Assembly (NCBI GenBank): GCA_947475545.1 | Contig: CANJLL010000001.1 | Location: 248,001 to 312,000 of the forward strand | Length of the DNA: 64,000 nt | Source: Chloroflexota bacterium | GTDB taxonomy: Bacteria > Chloroflexota > Limnocylindria > Limnocylindrales > CSP1-4 | Reading direction: 5' to 3' | Shown here: positions 24,967-32,731 of the stretch, piece after piece | Position numbering within the stretch: position 1 is the stretch's first letter | Layout: every line of letters begins with the position of its first letter | The notes under the pieces: generated by a model | The model's input: the letters and a program-made list of their open reading frames with translations, nothing else | Told to the model about the DNA's origin: nothing | The model's database searches: none | Position numbers and translations under genes: made by a program

Positions 24967-25734
24967 TCAACCGCCATTCGCTTCGCAGAAGGCGAGGGCG
25001 TTCGCGACATCCCGTAGAGGAATGCCCATCGCCGTCCAACCGGCGTCGATCTGATCAAGCTCGGCTGCGCTCGCGCCGCCGCTCGCTGAGGCTACAGTCT
25101 GGCAGAGCCAGGCGACCTGCCCGACGTAACGGGCCTGATCAGGACTCGACAGCGCTCGAAGGCTCCTTCCTGCCGTGGCAAGCATCACTTCGATAGGCTC
25201 GGTGCTCGGCTCGGAGATCCACCCGATGATGGCCTCGAAATCCGCCGCCGCCGTGGTCGCAGCGGCCCGGACTCGCTCGGACTGGGTCTCAGTGGCGATC
25301 GTTCGGAGCGCGCGGTCGAGGGCGGCTGCTTCAGCGTCATCGATGCGACCGTCCGCGAGCATGGTCTGCGTGGCCATGATGACCAGCCCGACCGCGAGTT
25401 CGCGGCCCGGAGAAGCGGTCGGCCGCGGCCCTGGCTGGGACGTCTGGGAGCCCGTCAGCCGGTCGTGCTGGCGGATCCGCTCAGCCAGGACCTCGGACGG
25501 AAGCGCAGTGGCGAGGTACGACTCGGCGGCGCTTCCGCCTACCTCCTCCTCCCGCTCGCAGGTGGTGCAGATCAGCAGGGCCTTCGTCGAGGTGGTGAAC
25601 GTCGGGACGAAGTAGAGCGTGAACTTCGTCTTGGACTCAGCGACGAAGTGGATCCGCTCCTCGCGGCAGCGGAGGCAGGGCTTCACGACGAAACCGCGGC
25701 CTTGTCGCTTTGTCCGCGTGCCCCAGATGATCAC
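24967..25734 (-). CDS. zinc-ribbon plus TerB-like domain protein
   Basis: 255 residues. The N-terminal zinc ribbon has CLRCREERIHF (about residue 20) and CTTCERE (about residue 57) around KTKFTLYFVPTFTTSTKALLICTTC, a pattern known from zinc-ribbon proteins fused to TerB-like domains. After a Ser/Pro-rich linker comes a helical TerB-like domain: LAVGLVIMATQTMLADGRIDDAEAAALDRALRTIA, with the acidic metal-binding-like DGRIDDAE. It is the upstream partner of the J-domain gene. The cargo role, if any, is not known. Confidence 0.78.
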   Translation of the reverse strand: MIIWGTRTKRQGRGFVVKPCLRCREERIHFVAESKTKFTLYFVPTFTTSTKALLICTTCEREEEVGGSAAESYLATALPSEVLAERIRQHDRLTGSQTSQPGPRPTASPGRELAVGLVIMATQTMLADGRIDDAEAAALDRALRTIATETQSERVRAAATTAAADFEAIIGWISEPSTEPIEVMLATAGRSLRALSSPDQARYVGQVAWLCQTVASASGGASAAELDQIDAGWTAMGIPLRDVANALAFCEANGG

Positions 25735-25958
25735 GTGCAGCCCCGCATTGCGGCGGTCTTGGTAATGAGCGATCGTAGCGCCCCGGACGCGCCGCGTCGG
25801 CCCGCAGGGCGGGGGGGGTGTCAGCTCAATTGCTCAACGGCCCCCGTCGGCCCGAGCGAGGCTGGCCGCCTTAGCGGGATCGCAGGAGAGAGACCGGAGT
25901 GGGCGGTCCTGGAGTCGGTACGACTGCCGAGCGGGCCCACCGGTAAGATGGTCCCTCG

Positions 25959-26468
25959 ATGGACGGGGATTGGTCGGTCACCGAGATTGTCGTGTGGGCA
26001 GCACTGGGTGTCGGGGCGTACCTGATCCATCCGCTGGGTCTCGACGATCGCTCCGTGTTCGCGCTATTCCTTGCGTACGTGTTCGGCAGGGAGGTCGGAT
26101 CGAGTCGTCAGCTGCGGCGAAGCCTGGACGAGCAGTGCCGTGCCGCTCCGACGCCGAATGTCTGCGGTCGTGGGCAGGAATGCCCGCACCATCCCGGATG
26201 GGTTTGGGTTGATGGGCCTGGTTTCGTTCGCCGTGATCAGGCCGAACGAGATGCGGCCCGTGAGCGCTTCTTGATCCTGCCGCGAACGTCAGCCAAGAAG
26301 AAGGCCGAGGCCGGCGCCGGGCGTAGCCCCGAGCCGAGGCCCGAGCCCACTCCTGACGGCTGGATCTGCCCCGACCACGGGAAGGTGGTCCAGAAGCACT
26401 CTGCGCGGACCGGGCGGGACTACCTCGCGTGCCCGGTCGCGGAGTGCATCGAGATCGAGCGACGATGA
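25959..26468 (+). CDS. membrane-anchored hypothetical protein with Cys-rich tail
   Basis: 169 residues. An N-terminal hydrophobic stretch (IVVWAALGVGAYLIHPLG then SVFALFLAYVFGREVG) suggests one or two membrane passes. Two Cys/His-rich parts follow, CGRGQECPHHPGWVWVDGPGFVRRD and a C-terminal WICPDHGKVVQKHSARTGRDYLACPVAEC that resembles a zinc ribbon. A TAAGAT -10-like element sits at 25944-25949, 9 bases before the ATG, suggesting a near-leaderless message. It is divergent from the TerB/J-domain pair. No family recognised. Confidence 0.6.
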   Translation: MDGDWSVTEIVVWAALGVGAYLIHPLGLDDRSVFALFLAYVFGREVGSSRQLRRSLDEQCRAAPTPNVCGRGQECPHHPGWVWVDGPGFVRRDQAERDAARERFLILPRTSAKKKAEAGAGRSPEPRPEPTPDGWICPDHGKVVQKHSARTGRDYLACPVAECIEIERR

Positions 26469-26576
26469 AGGCGGATCCTTGTCGTCCTGGCGGATCGTCG
26501 GCCGAAGCGCAAGCACGGTCACTCGGATAGCGATCCAGCACCCGCGCCTACTCCTCAGCGCTTTGGCCCGGTCCGG

Positions 26577-26972
26577 CTACTCGTCCACGTCGCCGGGGTA
26601 TTGCCGGAGCACCCGCTCGAGCTCATCCGTGGTCAGCCCGCGGGCGTGCGCCTGGAGGGCGTATTCCTCTGCGCCGTCGAGGTACGCGAACCGTAGCCGG
26701 CGGTTCAGCTCCTCCGTCCGGCTCCCGTCTGGCTGAGGCACGCCGCGGAGCTGGTCGTTCAGGTCGCGCAGCGCGGCCAGCTCAACCTCACCCGTGCCGG
26801 TGACGGTCTGCGGCGTCCTGCCGCGGCCGGGGTGGGGTCCGTGAGCCGAGACGTGCCAAGCGCGGTCGCCCGGGCTGTAGAGGGCCGGGCCGACCTGCCA
26901 GCGGGCCGGGAGCGCCTCGTGGACGGCGGCCCAGGCGGCTTCGGTGGCGGCGGATGGGTCCATTGCCAACAT
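26577..26972 (-). CDS. hypothetical protein
   Basis: 131 residues, soluble. The N-terminal part (ATEAAWAAVHEALPARWQVGPALYSPGDRAWHVSAHGPHPGRGRTPQTVTGTG) is typical of small proteins from mobile elements and actinobacterial genomes with a WQVGPALY...WHVSA pattern. The C-terminus is helical and acidic (ELERVLRQYPGDVDE). Start 26972 or the second ATG at 26963. Function unknown. Confidence 0.6.
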   Translation of the reverse strand: MLAMDPSAATEAAWAAVHEALPARWQVGPALYSPGDRAWHVSAHGPHPGRGRTPQTVTGTGEVELAALRDLNDQLRGVPQPDGSRTEELNRRLRFAYLDGAEEYALQAHARGLTTDELERVLRQYPGDVDE

Positions 26973-27430
26973 GGTAGGCCTCGTCGCAGGAAGGCCTGGT
27001 TGTGCTAGGAGTTGCCCAGGATGACGAATCGCTTGCCGGACAGCGTCTTCTGCTCAACGGAACTCTCGCCGGGCCCATGACCGCACTGTGAACCGACCAT
27101 ACCTCGATGGGTCGGACCAGGGAAACTGCGTCGAGAACGAGAAGCATCGTCGAGTCGGCGCCGAAATATCGCCCCCGCCGCTCCACTGCGAACTCGCCCG
27201 CTGCCGACGGGGGCATGCGGGTGACTTTCGACGAGTAGATGACTAGGCCGCGAAACGTCCGGCCAAGGGCTGACGAGATGCGCAGTCGCAGGGTTGGTTG
27301 GAACCGACCCTGAGGGCTTGGGCTATTGTTCGTGAGTGCGATTGCACGGCTGCTGTGGGGTCGCGTGGGATAAGGGAACTCGCCGCGACGTCGAGGGAGC
27401 TCGAGACCCCTGTGAACGCAACCCGCCGAG
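26973..27430. other. 458 bp gap before the STAND gene, possibly with a decayed ORF
   Basis: No convincing gene. On the minus strand, a stretch around 27010-27100 reads as a short ORF ending ...SGKRFVILGNS-stop, and another frame over about 27100-27240 reads GEFAVERRGRYFGADSTMLL; together they look like remnants of a frameshifted gene, but this is weak. The promoter of the STAND gene should lie at the right edge; none is clear. Confidence 0.4.
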
Positions 27431-30400
27431 TTGGGGACGTGTCTCTTGAGATCGGCTGATGGACCCGCATCGAACAAGGCAATCGCTGGCGTCCTCGCAC
27501 TCACCGGAACAGAGCTCCTTGCGTTCCTGAAACCGGTGCCCGTGCAAGACCTTCGCCGCATGGTCAAGTTGTCGCCCGTTGGCCGGACCATGCAGAAGTC
27601 CGAGCTGGCCGGGTTTCGGATTGACAAGTTGACGCGAGAGCGGGTCGCCCAGGGCCTGAATCGGGCAATGACCAAAGGCGACGCCGCGGCCGTAGCACTG
27701 ACTGTCTTGTACATGTGGGACCGGGCGGCGGCGGAACGAGGCCTGCGAACCGAACTGCTCGGTGGCGCCGACCTGTTCGAGGGGGAGGTCGTGCCGGCGG
27801 GCTTCTTGGACCGATTGGGCGTGACTCTGGATGCCGACACCATGAGCGTCCTCGCCAAACTGGTGGATGAGGAGCCAGAGCGGGGCCTGCGGCACCCCAC
27901 GGGTGAATTGGAGGCCCCCCAGGAGGCGACCGCGAATTCCACGACCGAACCCACGTCCGTGGGAGGCCCCGGAACGAATGTGGGGCCGAGCGAACGCGAG
28001 GAGCCTCGCTTTGACGCCTTTCGGACCTTCCGTAACGTCGTCGAACGCGACCGCGACCGAGGAGGACCGGAGGCCGCGATCGGCCCTGTGGACAGTGATC
28101 CGTCAATGCCGGCGTATCCCGAACAGTGCGCTGCGGCAGCCGAACGACAGGGATTGCATTCAGCCGCACGCTCGTACTGGGCGACTGCGTCACTTCTTTC
28201 GATCGAGATGAACGATGAGCGAGGCCTCGACCGCACGTTGCCCAAGGCGGTTGTCGCCGGCGTGCGAGCGGATGACGACCGTCAGATTGACGATGGTGAT
28301 CTCGACGAGGTGCTGTCGGCTGCATTCGTAGCAGGGTCGGCCTCAGGCCGCAGCAGTCTCCTCACGCTGCTCATGGTGGCCCAGCGGGAGCCAGGTGCGG
28401 CACTTGATCGGATCGGGCCAAGAGCCCGAGAGAAGTTGGCCGGTCTGGTCGCGGAGGCACTCCCTGATCTTTCGATGCTGATTCGCCGGGCCAAAGGTCA
28501 GGAGCCTGCACTTGCCGTAGCCTCGCGTCGCCTCGGCCTCATCGTCGACGGCCTCCGTCGCGTCTCCAACAGCCTTCTCGAAACCCCAACGTTGGATGAG
28601 ATCCGGCGGAAGCGAGCCGAGATCGTCGCGTCCCTGCGCCAACTTGAACCGTTCGTGCCCGGGAGCGAGGCGCCGAGCCACGGCCGTCTGGTGAGAGCAC
28701 TCGCCGGCGGGATCGCGTCATACGAGAGAGCCGCATCGGCGGAGATCGACGTGGTCTATCAGGACCTCCGCTCCGAAATCGACGACGCTCTTCGCGAGGC
28801 ACGAACGAATGACGGCTTCTACGAGGGAGCACTTTTCGTTCCGATTCTGTCGGCGATTGCACGGGCCGTTGAGACCCACTTCGTTGGCCAGGTGGCCAGC
28901 AGGAACCCGCATCTGATCGTGGATGTCGTTAAGCCAGCCTTGGTGACCGGCTCGCATTGGATGTTCGAGGTCGGCGTCACCAACGAAGGCAACGGGACGG
29001 CTCGCGGGATCAGCGTCGAGTTTGAGAGCGAGGATTGGTATGTCGCTGTTCCAAACCGCGTCGTGTTCGACCGCCTCGAGCCAGCCGCGACTATCGTCCA
29101 GAAGATCGAAGTGCTGGTGTCGAAGACCGACGAGCCGCGCTTGATCCTGACCATCGGCGTCACCTACTCGGGGCGCCGAGGCGAATCGGAGGAACGGACG
29201 GAACTCCGTGTTTCCAAGGGCCGGCAGTCGGACTTCAGTCTCTTCGAGTACGACGCCCCCTACACGATCCAGTCCATCGGATCCGCCGAACGGCTGAAGG
29301 GGCGCGCCGAACAACTACGCCGAATGCGGGACGCGTTTCGTCGTCGCGGATCACTCTTGGTGACGGGCCAGCGTCGCGTTGGCAAGACCTCGTTGACGAA
29401 GGTCTTCCTAGCCGAACTCGACTCCGTAGACAGGGCCGTTGCGATCCACGTCCCCCTCGGAGAAATCGAAGCGGCATCGGGCGAGCCGGACCTCGGGTTC
29501 CTGGGGCGGGACCTGGTCGCGCGTATCCGCGAGGCATTCGAGATGCGATTTGGCTATGAATGCCCCGTGGCGCCGCCGGCCCTCAGTGAGTTCCGCGACT
29601 CCTTTAACGCCGCGTTCACCGGGTTCATCCGCCAACTCGACAAGGCATTTCCCGGACTGCGCCTCGTGTTGGCAATCGACGACTTCGACGAGCTACCTAC
29701 GCCCATGTTCACCGGCCCACAGGGACGACAGTTGTTCCTTGCCCTCCGGGCGCTCATGGACAAGGGCACGACCTTCTTGTTTGTGGGGAGCGAACGCCTG
29801 CCAGCACTCATGGCGGAGCAGGCGCAGCGCCTGAACCAGGTAGACGTACTGCTCGTGGATTATCTGGATGCAGCTTCTCTCAGCGCACTCGTGCGAGATC
29901 CGACAGCCGAGACCCTGGACTTCGGCGACGATGCAGTGGACAGGATTGCCGCCTGGTCGGCTCGGAACCCCTATTTCGCAACCATCATCTGCGGCGAGAT
30001 CTTCGACCGCGCACGACTGGCGGAGGACCCGTCGATCAGTGGTCTCGATGTCGAGCGGGCGGTGGCCGCGATTATCGATGGTACCCCGCGATCCTTCTAT
30101 CAACATTTCTGGGCAGACTCGCCCCGTGTCCGGGACGAGGAAAGGGACCTTGAGGAAACCAAGGCCGCCATCGTGGTCAGGTCGATTAGCCGACTTCAGG
30201 CGGATCCTTTCCAGTTTATCGACCGTGCCGTTGCGTGCCGATCAGCACGTGGCCTCTCTGGGACAGAGGCCGAGGGTGAGTTGTCATCTCTACTCGACCG
30301 AGGGGTGCTCGAGCTCTCATCTGCGAACGACGCCTTCGTGCGGTTCCGTGTGCCCCTCTTCGCCGGATGGCTGAAGCGGCACGCTGACGTGCAGTTCAAG

Positions 30401-31327
30401 CAGGACAAGTCATTGGCCGCTCAGGTTCGCCAGTTCGCGCCCAGCAACGAACTCGGCGTGGATGAGGTACGCGAGATTGTGAATGGGCTCGAGTACCAAG
30501 GCGAGCCCATCTCAACTGATGACGTCCGAGCGTGGGCACAGCAATTCGGCAGCCTCGACGACCAGAGGGTGATGCTGCCGCTCCTCGCCGGCGTCAAGGC
30601 CCTCGGGCTCTACAGGCAGGCCGCATTCATTGGTGCCTTGACGTCAATCGACGCGCTCGTCGGATCTGCGTCGGCCAAACATGGCATTCCGCACCTACTC
30701 GACAAGAAGCGTCGGTCCGAGAACTACTTTGTCACGCATGTCGACGAGACCGGCAAGAGTGGAAGCGTCACCGTCGTCGCGTACCGCCGCCACAACAAGA
30801 TCTACGAGCGCCACGCCGGTGCTCCCGACAAGATCCTCCCCCTGTTGAAGGAAGCTCCTGGACCGTCCATTCTCGTGTGCGTCGACGATTTCGTCGGCTC
30901 CGGTGAGAGCGCCGCGCATGGACTAGCTGCGCTCATCAATCGCCTCGACCGCGACGCCGTTGGGTGGCGGGATAGCACCCTGCTGGTATACGCATGCGTC
31001 GCGGGCTTCAGGAGCGGTATTGAAAGGATCCAAGAGACGGTGGGAGATATCGTCGAGGTGATATGCCCGAATCCTCTCGACGAGAGTGATAGGGCCTTCA
31101 GCGAGTTGGGAACGATATACAAGGAGGGCGACGACCGGTTGCGCGCCCTGACCCTCGCAGAGCGGTACGGCAGGCTGCTCGATCGAAGGCAGCCCCTTGG
31201 CTACGAGGATTCGCAGGCCCTTGTCGTCTTCCCGGACAGTGTCCCAAACAACACGCTGCCGATCTTCTGGAAAACCGGCAATGTCGGCGAGAGACTCTGG
31301 ACCCCGCTCTTCAAGGCGAGGGGCTAG
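27431..31327 (+). CDS. STAND-like NTPase with C-terminal phosphoribosyltransferase-like domain, candidate defence protein
   Basis: 1298 residues. N-terminal helical region (about 1-480) of unknown type; a beta-sandwich-like domain (about 500-605: FEVGVTNEGNGTARGISVEFE, then LILTIGVTYSGRRGESEERTEL); a P-loop NTPase (about 615-960) with Walker A GQRRVGKTSL (Lys652) and Walker B LVLAIDDFDE (Asp750, Asp751), followed by SERLPALM and a winged-helix-like part; and a C-terminal domain with the PRPP-binding-type motif LVCVDDFVGSGES (Asp1152, Asp1153) and the ending NNTLPIFWKTGN...LWTPLF, which resembles phosphoribosyltransferase-like domains reported from bacterial conflict systems. I infer a sensor-switch-effector protein. 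First in-frame start is a TTG at 27431 after a stop at 27413; a TTG at 27446 is an alternative. It sits 135 bp before the nuclease-EVE gene. No second gene seems required. Confidence 0.75.
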   Translation: MGTCLLRSADGPASNKAIAGVLALTGTELLAFLKPVPVQDLRRMVKLSPVGRTMQKSELAGFRIDKLTRERVAQGLNRAMTKGDAAAVALTVLYMWDRAAAERGLRTELLGGADLFEGEVVPAGFLDRLGVTLDADTMSVLAKLVDEEPERGLRHPTGELEAPQEATANSTTEPTSVGGPGTNVGPSEREEPRFDAFRTFRNVVERDRDRGGPEAAIGPVDSDPSMPAYPEQCAAAAERQGLHSAARSYWATASLLSIEMNDERGLDRTLPKAVVAGVRADDDRQIDDGDLDEVLSAAFVAGSASGRSSLLTLLMVAQREPGAALDRIGPRAREKLAGLVAEALPDLSMLIRRAKGQEPALAVASRRLGLIVDGLRRVSNSLLETPTLDEIRRKRAEIVASLRQLEPFVPGSEAPSHGRLVRALAGGIASYERAASAEIDVVYQDLRSEIDDALREARTNDGFYEGALFVPILSAIARAVETHFVGQVASRNPHLIVDVVKPALVTGSHWMFEVGVTNEGNGTARGISVEFESEDWYVAVPNRVVFDRLEPAATIVQKIEVLVSKTDEPRLILTIGVTYSGRRGESEERTELRVSKGRQSDFSLFEYDAPYTIQSIGSAERLKGRAEQLRRMRDAFRRRGSLLVTGQRRVGKTSLTKVFLAELDSVDRAVAIHVPLGEIEAASGEPDLGFLGRDLVARIREAFEMRFGYECPVAPPALSEFRDSFNAAFTGFIRQLDKAFPGLRLVLAIDDFDELPTPMFTGPQGRQLFLALRALMDKGTTFLFVGSERLPALMAEQAQRLNQVDVLLVDYLDAASLSALVRDPTAETLDFGDDAVDRIAAWSARNPYFATIICGEIFDRARLAEDPSISGLDVERAVAAIIDGTPRSFYQHFWADSPRVRDEERDLEETKAAIVVRSISRLQADPFQFIDRAVACRSARGLSGTEAEGELSSLLDRGVLELSSANDAFVRFRVPLFAGWLKRHADVQFKQDKSLAAQVRQFAPSNELGVDEVREIVNGLEYQGEPISTDDVRAWAQQFGSLDDQRVMLPLLAGVKALGLYRQAAFIGALTSIDALVGSASAKHGIPHLLDKKRRSENYFVTHVDETGKSGSVTVVAYRRHNKIYERHAGAPDKILPLLKEAPGPSILVCVDDFVGSGESAAHGLAALINRLDRDAVGWRDSTLLVYACVAGFRSGIERIQETVGDIVEVICPNPLDESDRAFSELGTIYKEGDDRLRALTLAERYGRLLDRRQPLGYEDSQALVVFPDSVPNNTLPIFWKTGNVGERLWTPLFKARG

Positions 31328-31462
31328 CCCAGCCTGCGTCTACCGGCGCTCGGACATCTCGAACCCGGCGGATCTGGACATCACCCCGATCCGCTGCCAC
31401 ACGTGCGTAGCACCGTCTGCTAGGCTCGCCGCTATTGCACCGGCTGGGGAGGATCAACCCGC

Positions 31463-32671
31463 GTGTCGAAGGCAGACGCCGCCGTCCGTATTCGCGAGGT
31501 CTTCGATGGCATCCGCGCCTACGTGGGCGAAGGTCACCGCCTGAGCGAGGCCGACACCCGTGCCGAGTTCATCGACCCCGTCCTCGCCGCCCTCGGCTAC
31601 CGCTCCATCGTGGACATGCGGCGCGAGGTCCGGATCGCCGACACGAACGAGTCCCTCGACTACGTGCTGCAGCCCGATGGCAAGCGCCAGGTGGCGGTGG
31701 AGGCGAAGTCCATCGACCGCGCCATCCTTGAGAAGGACGCGGCGCAGGTCGTCCAGTACTGCTCCATTCTGGGGATCCGCTGGGCCGTGGTGACCAACGC
31801 TCGTGAGTGGCGGCTGTACGACCAGTTCGACCGTGGGCAGCTCTCTGCCAAGCTCGTCTACCGCGTTGAATTGGACCGCGTGAAATCCGAGCACGACCAG
31901 CAGGCCGACTTCGAACGCCTCTGGCTGCTGTCAGCCGACGCCTTCCGCGATGGCGACGGTCCGTCGCACTGGATCGAGTCCCGCCGGATGGACGCGGTTC
32001 TCCGGGCTGCGCTCGTCGACGAACGGTCGCAGGAGATCCGCTACCTGCGCAAGCGCCTCGAGGACCAGGGGATCAAGACGACCGCCAGCGAAGTCGCTGC
32101 GTGGTTCGGCGACGCCCTGTCGGACCGCCACCAGCGAGCACCGGTCGCAGAGTCCAAGCCGGTGGCTGTGCAGTCGCCAACGCCCGCGCCCCCCAGCGCG
32201 ACGCCAACGGCAGTCCCCAGTCCGAACCAGGCTACCGAGCACTACCTCGTGCCCGCCTCCGCGCAAGGTGGGATCACGGCAGTCCAGTCGCTCCACAACT
32301 GGCTGGATAGCGGCAAGTGGGGAATGCACGAGCGGACGGGATGTCGCCGCAGGATCAAAGCCGGCGACCTCCTCGCGTTCTACGCTGGCAAGTCAGGGGT
32401 CGTTGCCTACGCCCAGGCGGCTGGCACCGCCGATGTGCTCGTGACCGAGGCCGAGTGGCCGGAACCGACTCCGATGAGCCAGCCGGCCTACAAGGTCCCC
32501 CTCCGCAACGTCACCTGGCTCCCTGTGTCCCGCCGGCTGGATCTGGCGCTGCGGTCGAGTCTCGATGCCTTCCAGAAGCATCCGGCGGATGGCAACTGGG
32601 CGTGGCTCGTCATGGACACCCATCGGATCACCCGCGAGGACTTCCTCCGGCTGATCGGCGATGCCTCCTGA
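31463..32671 (+). CDS. PD-(D/E)XK nuclease fused to an EVE-like domain (probable modified-DNA-dependent restriction)
   Basis: 402 residues. The N-terminal part (about 1-165) matches the nuclease domain of type I restriction R subunits: FIDPVLAALGY, Asp66 in SLDYVLQ, Glu80-x-Lys82 in VAVEAKS, then VQYCSILGIRWAVVTNAREWRLY. A helical segment (about 165-225) and a Pro/Ala/Ser linker lead to a C-terminal EVE-like domain (about 257-375): HYLVPASAQGG, HNWLDSGKWGMHERTGCRRRIKAGDLLAFYAGKSGVVAYAQAAG. EVE domains bind modified bases, and such fusions are expected to cut modified DNA. There is no helicase, so it is not a type I R subunit. GTG start at 31463 with GGGGAGG upstream. It is 60 bp upstream of hsdM and probably in the same operon. 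Confidence 0.8.
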   Translation: MSKADAAVRIREVFDGIRAYVGEGHRLSEADTRAEFIDPVLAALGYRSIVDMRREVRIADTNESLDYVLQPDGKRQVAVEAKSIDRAILEKDAAQVVQYCSILGIRWAVVTNAREWRLYDQFDRGQLSAKLVYRVELDRVKSEHDQQADFERLWLLSADAFRDGDGPSHWIESRRMDAVLRAALVDERSQEIRYLRKRLEDQGIKTTASEVAAWFGDALSDRHQRAPVAESKPVAVQSPTPAPPSATPTAVPSPNQATEHYLVPASAQGGITAVQSLHNWLDSGKWGMHERTGCRRRIKAGDLLAFYAGKSGVVAYAQAAGTADVLVTEAEWPEPTPMSQPAYKVPLRNVTWLPVSRRLDLALRSSLDAFQKHPADGNWAWLVMDTHRITREDFLRLIGDAS

Positions 32672-32731
32672 GCTGACGGTCCACCGGCCATCGACACACA
32701 GCTAGAGAGCTGACGAAAGGCGGTAGCCCAA

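Noticed and set aside
31463-32671. Type I restriction R subunit
   Set aside because: It has the nuclease domain but no helicase motifs; the real hsdR is at 35402-37735.
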